From positions 930,001 through 994,000 of the forward strand of contig NZ_CANKYW010000001.1 in NCBI RefSeq assembly GCF_947488135.1: a DNA stretch of 64,000 nt, written 5' to 3'. This DNA is from an uncultured Marivita sp. Its GTDB lineage: Bacteria; Pseudomonadota; Alphaproteobacteria; Rhodobacterales; Rhodobacteraceae. Of the stretch, positions 1 to 8,325 are shown in pieces. The notes under the pieces were generated by a model that saw only the letters and a program-made list of their open reading frames with translations, did not search any database and was not told the DNA's origin. Numbering within the stretch: the stretch's first letter is position 1; each line of letters opens with the position of its first letter. Position numbers and translations under genes: made by a program.

Positions 1-186
1 GGTGACGGCATCGGCGTGTCCGTTCATCCGGCTGCGATTGGCGTCGGCGACCTCGGCCACCTTGTCGCCATTGATATCGGCGAAACAGACCTTTGCCCCT
101 TCGTCGAGCAGGGCTTCTCCGATGGCACGACCAATGCCCTGTGCGGCGCCTGTCACGATACAGACACGGTCAGAAACACGTCCCAT
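1..186 (-). CDS. SDR-family oxidoreductase, N-terminal part only
   Basis: The reverse strand encodes 62 residues from an ATG at 186 to the window edge, so the C-terminus is missing. The first residues contain the Rossmann glycine motif TGAAQGIG and, after beta-strand 2, an acidic residue (CFADINGD). This is the NAD(P)-binding start of a classical short-chain dehydrogenase; an Asp at that position usually favours NAD(H). It lies just downstream of the sugar-binding protein gene on the same strand and is probably co-transcribed with it. The substrate cannot be told from this part. Confidence 0.85.
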   Translation of the reverse strand, partial: MGRVSDRVCIVTGAAQGIGRAIGEALLDEGAKVCFADINGDKVAEVADANRSRMNGHADAVT

Positions 187-266
187 GCCGCGCCCCCCTG
201 AAAACTGATTTGGAAAACAAACATGCGGGGCGCAGACGATGCCGCGCCCCGCACGCGGGAGGAACC

Positions 267-1226
267 TTAGAACACCGGCTTGGTGAACTCGTCCATGTTG
301 TCCTGCGTGATCTTCGGCGTGTCGAAGTAGTTGAGGAACGGCACGTCTTCACCGCTCAGGACGTCGATCGCCGTTTTCAGGGCCGCTTCGGCGTCATCGA
401 CCGGGGACTGGTAGATCGACCCCCAGTATTCGCCCGCGGCCATTGCCTCATAGCCCACGGCAAAGTTCGTGGCGCCGACGAAGATGATCCCGTCACGACC
501 CGCAGCTTTGGCCGCGTTCAGTGCGCCGACGCCCATGTTGTCGTCGCCTGCATAGACACCATCGATATCGTCATACTTGACCAGGAAGGCTTCCATGACC
601 TGCTGCGACTTCTCGCGGTTCCAATCACCCGGCTGGGTGTCGACCACGGTGACGTTCGGGCAAACCTCGGGCAGGCGGTCTTCGAACCCCTTGGCACGTT
701 CGATGGCCGTGGTGTAGCCCGGCTGGCCGGTGATGTGCACGACCTGCGCTTCATCGGCGATGCCCATCTCCTTGAACTTGTCGCACATGATCTCGGCCGA
801 GCGGGCGCCTTGGGTGATGTTGTCCGGACCAGAGAACGACTTGACGAAGTCAAAGCCAGCTTCGGCGATGTTCGAGTTGGTGACGATGACCGGGATACCG
901 GCCTGATGCGCCTTGCGGACAGCGGGGATCACCGCTTCACCATTGGTCGGCCAGATGATGATGGCATCGACTTCCTGCTGGATCAGGTCTTCCATCTGCG
1001 CGATCTGGCGCGCCACGTCGCCGCCAGCATCCAGGACGACCGCTTCGACCGCGTCGTTTTCCTCGGCGGCAGCGATAAAGGCCTTTTCATAGGTGGTCTG
1101 GTAGCTGTCCACGCCGACATTGTTCTGCGTGATGCCGATCTTCATGGTCTCGTGGCCTGCTGCATAGGCAGTGCCTGCCAGCGCGACGACGGCGGTGGAT
1201 GCTGCAAGAATATTGCGAATTTTCAT
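267..1226 (-). CDS. Periplasmic sugar-binding protein of an ABC transporter (RbsB-like)
   Basis: A 319-residue protein starting at MKIRNILAAS, preceded on its strand by GGGAGGAG at good spacing. An in-frame extension to 1415 has no such site. A Sec signal peptide ends around AYA-AGH (residue ~24). The mature part has features of the ribose/galactose-type periplasmic-binding family (Peripla_BP_4): an ITQNN start, repeated AIIIWPT and VIVTNSN strands, and YAGDDNMGVGALNA near the hinge. It would capture a sugar or sugar-like ligand for an ABC importer whose other genes are outside the window. It is transcribed divergently from the regulator at 1449 across a repeat-rich promoter region. The exact ligand is unknown. 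Confidence 0.85.
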   Translation of the reverse strand: MKIRNILAASTAVVALAGTAYAAGHETMKIGITQNNVGVDSYQTTYEKAFIAAAEENDAVEAVVLDAGGDVARQIAQMEDLIQQEVDAIIIWPTNGEAVIPAVRKAHQAGIPVIVTNSNIAEAGFDFVKSFSGPDNITQGARSAEIMCDKFKEMGIADEAQVVHITGQPGYTTAIERAKGFEDRLPEVCPNVTVVDTQPGDWNREKSQQVMEAFLVKYDDIDGVYAGDDNMGVGALNAAKAAGRDGIIFVGATNFAVGYEAMAAGEYWGSIYQSPVDDAEAALKTAIDVLSGEDVPFLNYFDTPKITQDNMDEFTKPVF

Positions 1227-1333
1227 GTGGGTCTCCTCCCGGGTGATGATGATAGCTCTTTTTTGTCCGGACGCCCCTCCCGGGCGCCCACCACCACTCG
1301 GATCACCGAGCGACTGGACGCCACTGTGCAAGG

Positions 1334-1431
1334 GTTGCCGCAGCGGCAACGCATCAATGATATCCACTCTGGATAATAAATTATCCACTTTGAACATATC
1401 TGCGATACGCTTCATGGGTCACTTTGAACAT
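1334..1431. promoter_or_regulatory. Divergent promoter/operator region with several repeats
   Basis: Three kinds of repeat sit between the sugar-binding protein gene and the regulator gene. A 17-bp perfect palindrome, GTTGCCGCAGCGGCAAC, spans 1334-1350. An inverted repeat TATCCA-n3-TGGATA spans 1361-1375, with another TATCCA at 1382-1387. A 12-bp direct repeat CACTTTGAACAT occurs at 1386-1397 and 1420-1431, 34 bp apart (about three helical turns). This looks like an operator for two-way control. Which protein binds which repeat is inference. Confidence 0.6.
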
Positions 1432-1448
1432 TTTCGGGAGTGCGGTTC

Positions 1449-3278
1449 ATGCGCCGTCAGAAATCATCCAAACCGGATAATGCTGTCAAGACAAGCCAGC
1501 CGAACGCAGGGAAAAGGCGTAACGCCAAGATGAATGCCATGGGAGGACATAGACAAGCCAACCCGGTTTCGCCACAGGCGCAAACCGAGACGCTTGAGGT
1601 TTTGTCCTTTCTGGAGGAATTTAGCGACGAGCTGGAAGGGGCGCTCGACATCATAGCGCCGAACGCGCACCTGCGTATGGCCTTGCACCTTTTGCAGGGG
1701 CATTTCGAAGCCAAGACCATTACCCCGACATCCCTGATCAGCGCCAGCCGCGTGCCCTATGCGACCGCCAATCGCCGCATGAAGGAGATGGTCGAGGACG
1801 GGTTGATCGAACAACGACCGCGCACAAAGACGGGCAAGAGCTTTTCCATGCATCCCAGCGAGCGGCTGTTGGCGCAGTGGATGCAGCTGTCCGGCCGCGT
1901 GCGTCGACTTGCCGAAACGCGGTTTGGCGGCGGCACCGACGATCAGGGCACGCGGGATTATTATTTCGGCGGAAGCTACGCCGCCGCACAATCCATCCCG
2001 CCGCTACGCGTACGCAAAGACCCTTTGAAGGTGCCGGGCGGTATCCGCGTACTGGTGCACGGCGACCCGACTTTCATGGTGATGGACACGCTCAAACGCC
2101 AGTTCGAACAGGTTATCGGTGCGGACATCAGTCAGCGCGCCTTTTCCATCGACCGCTTGCGCGAAGAGGCGCTTCGCAATGCACAAAGAGCCTCAAGCCG
2201 GTACGACATCATCGCGGTCGATCTGCCGTGGATCGGGGAATTCGCCGAGAAACAGGTCTTGATGCCGTTGGACGAGATCATGGATTTGAACCGCCTCGAC
2301 CCGGCGGATTTCCACACGGCAGGCTGGATGGCCGCGCACTGGGGCGGGCGGGCCTATGGTGTACCGGCACAGACGACGCCCGAGCTTCTTTTTTATCGCC
2401 GGGACCTCTTTGCCGAAGCAGGGCTCGAGCCGCCTGCCACCACGAACGCCTTGCTCGATGCCGCCCGCGTGCTCCACGAACCGCGACGCGGGCGCTATGG
2501 CATCGCCTGGAACGCGGCGCGCGGCACGGCGCTTGGGCACACGGTGCTGATGACGATTGCGGATTTCGGTCAACCCATTCTCGATCTGCCGGAAATGGCC
2601 GGCGGCTTCGATACCAGCCGACTTGCCGAAAGAACCTATCGCGCCACGATCGACACCGAGGCGGGTCTGGAAGCTGCGGAATTCCTGATGGAACTTCTGA
2701 GCTATTCGCCACCCGATATCCTGTCGATGTCCTGGTACGAACGCGTGCGCCCTTACGCGGCGGGCAACATTGCGATGGCTTATGGCTATACGTTGCTCGC
2801 GCCGTATTTCGAAGGGGACGAAACTTCGCCGGCCTATGGTCAGACTGGATATTTGCCGCATCCGGCCGGACCCGGAGCGAGCCCTGTGGCACCCGTGGGT
2901 GGTTATGTCATGGGCATCCCGGCGAACCTGTCGCCCGACCGCGTGCCTGCTGCGGTCGAGGCGCTGACCGTTTTCACCTCGCCCGAGGCGCAGAAGCTCT
3001 ACGTGCAAAACGGCAGCCGCACCAATCCGCGCTATTCGGTCGCCTCCGATCCCGATGTCCGGCGTTCCTCGTCGATATTCGAGGCCGTGGACGCGATGTC
3101 CTGGCGCGATGAATTGCAATTCTGGCCGCGCCCGCCAGTGCCGGAAATCGGCGGCATCATCCAGATCTGCGGCGAAGAATTTCACGACATGCTGCGCGGG
3201 ATCATCTCTCCGCGCGATGCTTTGCGCACAGCCCAGTCCCGGGCCGATGCGCTGATCCAATCACACGGGACGTCATAA
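1449..3278 (+). CDS. Fusion of winged-helix DNA-binding domain and extracellular-type solute-binding domain
   Basis: A 609-residue protein. The ATG at 1449 is chosen because GGGAG sits 8 nt upstream; a GTG at 1440 is also in frame. Residues ~45-150 look like a MarR-type winged helix (LISASRVPYATANRRMKEMVEDGLIEQ). From ~190 to the end the protein resembles a family 1 solute-binding protein (GIRVLVHGDPTFMVMDTLKRQF, YGVPAQTTPELLFYRRDLF, AYGYTLLAPYF, PVGGYVMGIPANLS), but it has no signal peptide. It therefore probably works in the cytoplasm as a ligand-sensing regulator of this locus. It is the first gene of the rightward operon and faces the repeat-rich promoter. The DNA-binding role is inferred. 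Confidence 0.75.
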   Translation: MRRQKSSKPDNAVKTSQPNAGKRRNAKMNAMGGHRQANPVSPQAQTETLEVLSFLEEFSDELEGALDIIAPNAHLRMALHLLQGHFEAKTITPTSLISASRVPYATANRRMKEMVEDGLIEQRPRTKTGKSFSMHPSERLLAQWMQLSGRVRRLAETRFGGGTDDQGTRDYYFGGSYAAAQSIPPLRVRKDPLKVPGGIRVLVHGDPTFMVMDTLKRQFEQVIGADISQRAFSIDRLREEALRNAQRASSRYDIIAVDLPWIGEFAEKQVLMPLDEIMDLNRLDPADFHTAGWMAAHWGGRAYGVPAQTTPELLFYRRDLFAEAGLEPPATTNALLDAARVLHEPRRGRYGIAWNAARGTALGHTVLMTIADFGQPILDLPEMAGGFDTSRLAERTYRATIDTEAGLEAAEFLMELLSYSPPDILSMSWYERVRPYAAGNIAMAYGYTLLAPYFEGDETSPAYGQTGYLPHPAGPGASPVAPVGGYVMGIPANLSPDRVPAAVEALTVFTSPEAQKLYVQNGSRTNPRYSVASDPDVRRSSSIFEAVDAMSWRDELQFWPRPPVPEIGGIIQICGEEFHDMLRGIISPRDALRTAQSRADALIQSHGTS

Positions 3279-3296
3279 TTTCTGGGAGGAGACATC

Positions 3297-4106
3297 ATGG
3301 ACCCCAATCGACTGAAAGGTAAGAACATTCTGATCACCGGTGCCGCACGTGGCATGGGTGCGGCCAACGCCGAAGCTTTCGCCGCGCAGGGTGCCAATGT
3401 CTGTGTTGGGGACCTTGATCTCGACGAGGCGCAAAAGGTTGCCGACGCGATCAACGGCGCGGGCAACGGCCGCGCCATCGCGGTCAAGATGGACGTGACG
3501 AAGCGCGAGGACAACGCCGCCGCCGTGGCCGCGACCGTCGATGCATTCGGGTCGATCAACGTGGGTCTTTTCAACGCGGGCCTGAACAAGCCGCGGTTCT
3601 TCATGGATATCGATGAAGACAACTGGGACATGATCATGAACGTCAACACCAAGGCGATGTGGCTCGGCATGCAGGAAACCGCGCGTCAGATGATCAAGCA
3701 GGGTCCGATGGAGGATCATCCCTACAAGCTCATCAATGTGGGCTCCATCGCGTCGCGTAAGCCGCTGGTCGATGTAACTGTCTATTGTACCTCGAAATAC
3801 GGCTGTCTGGCCTTGACCCATTGCGGTGCGATCGGTCTGTCAGAACACAACATCACCGTGAATGGCTATGCGCCGGGCGTGGTGGTGACACCGCTTTGGG
3901 AACAACTCGACAAGGACCTCGTCGACATCGGTTTCAAAGAGCGCGAAGGTCAGGCCTATGACGACATCGTCCGCGACGCGCTACAGATCAAGCGTGTGTC
4001 CTATCCCAAGGATATCGTCGGCACCGCGTCTTTCCTCGCCAGCGACGACAGCGATTACATGACGGGCCAGATGGTCCATATCGATGGCGGCTGGTGCATC
4101 CAGTAA
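3297..4106 (+). CDS. SDR-family dehydrogenase
   Basis: A 269-residue classical short-chain dehydrogenase, 18 bp after the regulator gene and preceded by GGGAGGAG. It has the cofactor motif TGAARGMG (residues ~15-22), an acidic end to strand 2 (VGDLDLDEA) suggesting NAD(H), the NAG motif (FNAG), a catalytic Ser (NVGSIAS), the YxxxK pair (YCTSK) and the usual C-terminal IDGG. It resembles polyol/sorbitol- and butanediol-type dehydrogenases. It probably oxidises a hydroxyl of the imported substrate; the exact substrate is not visible. Confidence 0.9.
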   Translation: MDPNRLKGKNILITGAARGMGAANAEAFAAQGANVCVGDLDLDEAQKVADAINGAGNGRAIAVKMDVTKREDNAAAVAATVDAFGSINVGLFNAGLNKPRFFMDIDEDNWDMIMNVNTKAMWLGMQETARQMIKQGPMEDHPYKLINVGSIASRKPLVDVTVYCTSKYGCLALTHCGAIGLSEHNITVNGYAPGVVVTPLWEQLDKDLVDIGFKEREGQAYDDIVRDALQIKRVSYPKDIVGTASFLASDDSDYMTGQMVHIDGGWCIQ

Positions 4107-4169
4107 CTCGCTAAATTACTGTTTTTCAATAAAAACGGGCGCGCCTTGTCGCACCCGAAGGAGCCTATC

Positions 4170-5468
4170 ATGTCTCGCGCACTTATGCCCAACCTGCTCA
4201 CCCCTCAGGATCTTGAACCCAACTGGGAATGGCGGGAACGCCTGCCCGCATGGGGCCACACCTCGGTCGATTTCGAACGCCGGATCGACCATGACCGTCT
4301 GCGCCGCTACCGTCTGGCCCGCACGCGGCAATCCTTGCAGAACTCTCAGGCAGGCTCGCTGCTGTTGTTCGACGTGAACAACATCCGCTATGTCACCGCC
4401 ACCAAGATCGGCGAATGGGAACGGGACAAGATGTGCCGCTTCTGCCTGCTAACGGGTGACGATAGCCCCTATGTCTGGGATTTTGGCTCGGCTGCTGTCC
4501 ACCACAAGCGTCACTCCGACTGGTTGGAACCCGATCACTGCCTCGCCGGTGTTGTCGGCATGCGCGGGACCATCCCGCCCGAGTTTGGCCTGATGCAGAA
4601 ATATGCCAAGATGATCGCTCAACTGATCAAGGATGCCGGCATGGCCGACATGCCGGTGGGCGTGGATTACGCCGAAACCGCGATGTTTCATGCGCTCAAG
4701 GCTGAGGGCATCAACGTTGTAGACGGCCAGCAGATCATGCTTGCGGCGCGCGAGATCAAGAACTGGGACGAAATCCAGCTGCTCACGCAGGCCGCCGCGA
4801 TGGTCGATGGCGTTTACCACATGATCTACGAAGAACTGAAACCCGGTGTGCGCGAGAACGACATCGTGGCAATGTCGAACAAGCTGCTTTACGAGATGGG
4901 GTCTGACGACGTGGAGGCGATAAATGCCATCTCCGGCGAACGCTGCAACCCGCATCCGCATAACTTTACCGACCGGTTGATCCGCCCCGGCGACCAGGCC
5001 TTCTTTGACATCCTGCAAAGCTATCAGGGCTATCGCACCTGTTACTACCGCACGTTCAACGTGGGCCGCGCGACGCCGGCGCAAAACGACGCCTATGTAA
5101 AGGCCCGCGAGTGGATCGACGCGTCGATTGCGATGATCAAGCCGGGGGTGACCACCGATAAGGTGGCCGAGGTCTGGCCGACCGCCGAAAGCCTTGGTTT
5201 CCCCAACGAGGACGCCGCCTTCGGTCTGCAATTCGGCCATGGACTTGGCCTTGCGCTGCACGAACGCCCGATCATCAGCCGTGCTGTGAGCCTCGATCAC
5301 CCGATGGAGATCCAGACCGGCATGGTTTTCGCGCTGGAAACCTACTGCCCGGCGACCGACGGCTACTCTGCCGCGCGGATCGAGGAAGAGGTCGTCGTGA
5401 CCGAAACCGGCTGCGAAGTCATCAGCCTGTTTCCCGCCGAAGAACTGCCCATCGCGAACCGGTACTGA
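4170..5468 (+). CDS. M24 (Xaa-Pro peptidase/creatinase/DddP-fold) family enzyme with altered metal site
   Basis: A 432-residue protein; the ATG at 4170 follows AAGGAG closely. The C-terminal half has the pita-bread fold motifs: [18 protein letters not shown] (~279-296), [12 protein letters not shown], an ALETY Glu and a final EEE. In metal-dependent M24 enzymes the first motif is D-x10-D. Here Asp280 is kept but the second ligand position is Cys291. The His and two Glu ligand positions remain. The family includes aminopeptidase P, the DMSP lyase DddP and the metal-free creatinase, so C-N, C-S or peptide cleavage are all possible. It sits among sugar/polyol SDR genes, suggesting a small-molecule hydrolase. 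Specific activity is unknown. Confidence 0.8.
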   Translation: MSRALMPNLLTPQDLEPNWEWRERLPAWGHTSVDFERRIDHDRLRRYRLARTRQSLQNSQAGSLLLFDVNNIRYVTATKIGEWERDKMCRFCLLTGDDSPYVWDFGSAAVHHKRHSDWLEPDHCLAGVVGMRGTIPPEFGLMQKYAKMIAQLIKDAGMADMPVGVDYAETAMFHALKAEGINVVDGQQIMLAAREIKNWDEIQLLTQAAAMVDGVYHMIYEELKPGVRENDIVAMSNKLLYEMGSDDVEAINAISGERCNPHPHNFTDRLIRPGDQAFFDILQSYQGYRTCYYRTFNVGRATPAQNDAYVKAREWIDASIAMIKPGVTTDKVAEVWPTAESLGFPNEDAAFGLQFGHGLGLALHERPIISRAVSLDHPMEIQTGMVFALETYCPATDGYSAARIEEEVVVTETGCEVISLFPAEELPIANRY

Positions 5469-5470
5469 TC

Positions 5471-6235
5471 ATGGCACATCTGTTTGACCTGACAGGCCGC
5501 AAGGCGCTGGTCACCGGTGGCGCAACAGGCATTGGCGAGGGCATCGCCCTTGCCCTTGCCGACGCCGGGGCCGACGTGGCGCTGAGCTATCGCAGTCACC
5601 AACCCGATGCGACACTTGCGGCGATCGAATCCAAAGGCCGGAAGGCCGCGGCCGTAAAAGCCGATTTCACCGGAATGGATGAAGCCGCTGCCGAAGAGGT
5701 CACGCGCTTTGCCGCCGACGCCCTGGGGGGGCTCGATATCCTTGTGAACAACGCCGGGATCATCCACCGGGAGGAGTCGGTGGACATGCCTCTGGAAGAG
5801 TGGCGGCGCGTGCTGTCCGTCAACCTCGACTCCGTCTGGTTGCTGTCGCAAGCCGCCGGTCGTCGCATGACCAAACAGGGATCGGGCAAGATCGTGATCG
5901 TGTCGTCCGTTCTCGGCACGCAGGGCGGTCTGCGTGTTCCCGCCTACGCGTCCAGCAAACACGCGGTGCTCGGTCTGACCAAGGCGCTGTGCAACGAATG
6001 GGCAGGGCAGGGCGTGAATGTGAACGCCATCGCCCCAGGCTACACCGCGACCGACAACACACAGGCGCTCCGGGACGATCCTGAACGATCGAAAGCCCTG
6101 CTCGAACGCATCCCCGCCGGACGCTTTGCCGAACCCTCTGAAATCGCCGGTGCGGCTGTTTTCCTCGCCTCCGATGCTGCTGCCTATTGCCATGGCAGCA
6201 CGGTGACCGTGGATGGCGGCTGGCTGGCCCGCTGA
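5471..6235 (+). CDS. SDR-family dehydrogenase, KduD-like
   Basis: A 254-residue short-chain dehydrogenase starting 2 bp after the M24 gene. It shows [12 protein letters not shown], the catalytic Ser in VSSVLG, YASSK and the VDGGW ending. The sequence style resembles the KduD / 2-deoxy-D-gluconate 3-dehydrogenase group, which interconverts keto and hydroxy forms of sugar acids. The tight packing puts it in the same operon as its neighbours. The substrate is inferred only from family and context. Confidence 0.87.
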   Translation: MAHLFDLTGRKALVTGGATGIGEGIALALADAGADVALSYRSHQPDATLAAIESKGRKAAAVKADFTGMDEAAAEEVTRFAADALGGLDILVNNAGIIHREESVDMPLEEWRRVLSVNLDSVWLLSQAAGRRMTKQGSGKIVIVSSVLGTQGGLRVPAYASSKHAVLGLTKALCNEWAGQGVNVNAIAPGYTATDNTQALRDDPERSKALLERIPAGRFAEPSEIAGAAVFLASDAAAYCHGSTVTVDGGWLAR

Positions 6236-6245
6236 AAGTGACACC

Positions 6246-6989
6246 ATGACCCAATCACTGACCGGAAAAACCGCCCTCGTGACCGCCGCCGGAAACGGCA
6301 TCGGACGGGCGTCCGCCGAAGCGATGGCTCGGCTTGGGGCGACCGTCATCGCCACCGATATCGACGGGGCCGCTGTTGAAACTGTCGCCGCCGGGTCCGA
6401 CCGGATCACGGCGCATCAGCTGGACGTCCTCGACGCCGATGCGGTCGCAGGGCTGATCGCGGATCACCCCAAGATCGACATCCTCGTGAACTGCGCGGGC
6501 TGGGTGCATGACGGCACGATTCTGGATTGTGACGAGACGGTCTGGGATCGGTCCTTCGATCTCAATGCCAAGGCGCTGTTCCGCATGACGAAATCCGTCC
6601 TGCCCGGCATGCTCGACCGCAAGTCGGGATCAATCGTCAATATCGCGTCCATCGTTTCGAGCGAGAAGGGCGCGCCGCGCCGCTTTGCCTATGGATCGTC
6701 CAAAGCGGCGATCATCGGCATGACGAAATCCATCGCCGCCGATTTCGTCAAGGACGGCATCCGGTGCAACGCGATCTGTCCCGGTACGGTGCAAAGCCCG
6801 TCCCTGAACGACAGGCTTGCCGCGACGGGCGATTTCGACAAGGCACTGGCCGCCTTCAAGGAACGTCAACCGATGGGTCGTTTGGGGACACCCGAAGAGA
6901 TTGCCGAAATGGTCTGCTATCTGGCGGGCGATCTGTCGGCCTTCACCACCGGACAGGCATTCGCTGTCGACGGCGGTTGGTCGATCTGA
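6246..6989 (+). CDS. SDR-family dehydrogenase, keto-deoxy-fuconate dehydrogenase/BDH2-like
   Basis: A 247-residue SDR. The ATG at 6246 starts right before the conserved LTGKTALVTAAGNGIG, so the longer in-frame extension to 6213, which overlaps the upstream gene, is not used. Motifs are TAAGNGIG, NCAG, NIASIVSS, YGSSK and a C-terminal FAVDGGWS. The ICPGTVQSPSL segment and the GRLGTPEEIAEMVCYLAGD tail resemble the BDH2 / 2-keto-3-deoxy-L-fuconate dehydrogenase subgroup. It probably oxidises a keto-deoxy sugar acid. Its stop codon overlaps the next start (TGATG), indicating coupled translation. Confidence 0.87.
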   Translation: MTQSLTGKTALVTAAGNGIGRASAEAMARLGATVIATDIDGAAVETVAAGSDRITAHQLDVLDADAVAGLIADHPKIDILVNCAGWVHDGTILDCDETVWDRSFDLNAKALFRMTKSVLPGMLDRKSGSIVNIASIVSSEKGAPRRFAYGSSKAAIIGMTKSIAADFVKDGIRCNAICPGTVQSPSLNDRLAATGDFDKALAAFKERQPMGRLGTPEEIAEMVCYLAGDLSAFTTGQAFAVDGGWSI

Positions 6990-8137
6990 TGGGACTGGAC
7001 CGCGCTGCCTCGATTGATGACCTGCGAACGCTCGCACGTCGGCGGATTCCCCGCTTCGCTTTCGATCTGGTGGATGGCGGAGCGGAATCCGAACGCAACC
7101 TGCGCCGCAATTCAGAGGCGTTTGAAGAGGTTGAACTCACTCCGCGCTACATGCGCAATGTCGCTTTGATAGACACCAGCGCGACCTTGTTCGGGCAAAC
7201 CTTCGACCTACCGTTCGGCATGGCCCCCATCGGGATGCTCAATGCGTTCTGGCCCAATGCCGACCTCATCATAGCCCGGATGTGCAAGCGCGAGAACATC
7301 CCCTATGTCGCCAGTTCGGCGGCCTCCACGACACTCGAAGACCTGGCACAGGCCGCGGATGGGAATGGCTGGTTCCAGCTATATGTCTCCAGCGATGACA
7401 CCGTAACCGACGGTCTGATTTCACGGGCCGAGGCCGCTGGCTATCCGGTGATGATGGTCACGGCTGACGTGCCCGCGGCGGGCAAACGCGACCGCGATAT
7501 CCGCAACCAACTTGCGGTGCCTTTCAAGATCACGCCCGAAGTGGTGATCCAGCTTGCGCTCAATCCGCGCTGGTCGCTGGAAACGTTGCGCCACGGCAAG
7601 CCCAACATCGCCAACTATGCCGACCTTCTGCAAAGCGCGACCTCCTACGCGGATGTCCAGAAGACCCTGATCACGCCGGGCTTCACATGGGACGCCTTGC
7701 GCAGATTGCGCGACCGTTGGAAGGGAACGCTTCTGGTCAAGGGCATCCTGCATCCCCAAGACGCTGTTCAATGCGCCGAGATCGGCTGTGACGGCATCGT
7801 CGTGTCGAACCACGGCGGGCGACAGGTGGCGTTCGGCCCGCCGACCGTCGAAGCTTTGCCCGCGATTGCCGAGGCCGTTGGCGAACGGATGACCGTGATC
7901 CTCGACAGCGGGGTCCGTCGCGGTGCCGATATCTTGCGGGCCAAGGCCCTTGGTGCGGATTTCGTGCTCTCGGGTCGCGCGCTGGCCTATGGGGTCGGGG
8001 CAGGCGGCAGCGCGGGCGCACAGCGCGCAATGGACATTCTGAAGCTCGAGCTTGAACGCGCATTGGGACAACTCGGAGCCTCGAGCTTCGAAGAGGTCGG
8101 CCCCGCGCAGCTTTCGAAAGCGCTTATCGCAGGCTGA
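6989..8137 (+). CDS. FMN-dependent alpha-hydroxy-acid oxidase/dehydrogenase
   Basis: A 382-residue protein of the lactate/glycolate oxidase family, starting in a TGATG overlap with the upstream SDR. Family motifs are visible: GMAPIGM, VASSAASTTLEDLA, FQLYV, VTADVPAAGKRDRDIRN, LLVKGILHPQDA, and the catalytic His with flavin-binding Arg in SNHGGRQ, then DSGVRRGADILRAKALGAD. Two spots differ from textbook members: the Tyr of the N-terminal FDYxxGGA motif is Leu (FDLVDGGA), and SNHGGRQ is followed by VAFGPP rather than LD. It probably oxidises a 2-hydroxy acid made by the pathway, such as lactate from a deoxy-sugar acid; this is inference. Confidence 0.88.
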   Translation: MGLDRAASIDDLRTLARRRIPRFAFDLVDGGAESERNLRRNSEAFEEVELTPRYMRNVALIDTSATLFGQTFDLPFGMAPIGMLNAFWPNADLIIARMCKRENIPYVASSAASTTLEDLAQAADGNGWFQLYVSSDDTVTDGLISRAEAAGYPVMMVTADVPAAGKRDRDIRNQLAVPFKITPEVVIQLALNPRWSLETLRHGKPNIANYADLLQSATSYADVQKTLITPGFTWDALRRLRDRWKGTLLVKGILHPQDAVQCAEIGCDGIVVSNHGGRQVAFGPPTVEALPAIAEAVGERMTVILDSGVRRGADILRAKALGADFVLSGRALAYGVGAGGSAGAQRAMDILKLELERALGQLGASSFEEVGPAQLSKALIAG

Positions 8138-8191
8138 TACTCAGCGCGCAGGTTGGGCTTTAACAGGCGTCGGTGGTGAAATCGGCGAGCG

Positions 8192-8211
8192 GGCGATGCG
8201 AAATCATCGCC
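8192..8211 (+). terminator. Hairpin terminator candidate after the catabolic operon
   Basis: GGCGATG and CATCGCC form a 7-bp stem with a 6-nt loop, followed by CTTT. It lies 55 bp after the oxidase stop and before the next gene's ribosome-binding site, so it plausibly separates the two operons. The T-tract is short, so strength is uncertain. Confidence 0.5.
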
Positions 8212-8325
8212 TTTGGACCTGTGCGTTCAGCACGCGTGTCCCGGCGTGAGAACTTCAGAAATCATGAGACTCAGAGCGATTTTGTCCCTACGCTATCCTC
8301 ATATTTTAGCGCGAGGAATTTTGTT

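Noticed and set aside
8173-8325. Upstream GTG start for the BBE flavoprotein
   Set aside because: It would make translation pass through the hairpin at 8192-8211, lacks a good ribosome-binding site, and adds residues not expected in the family.
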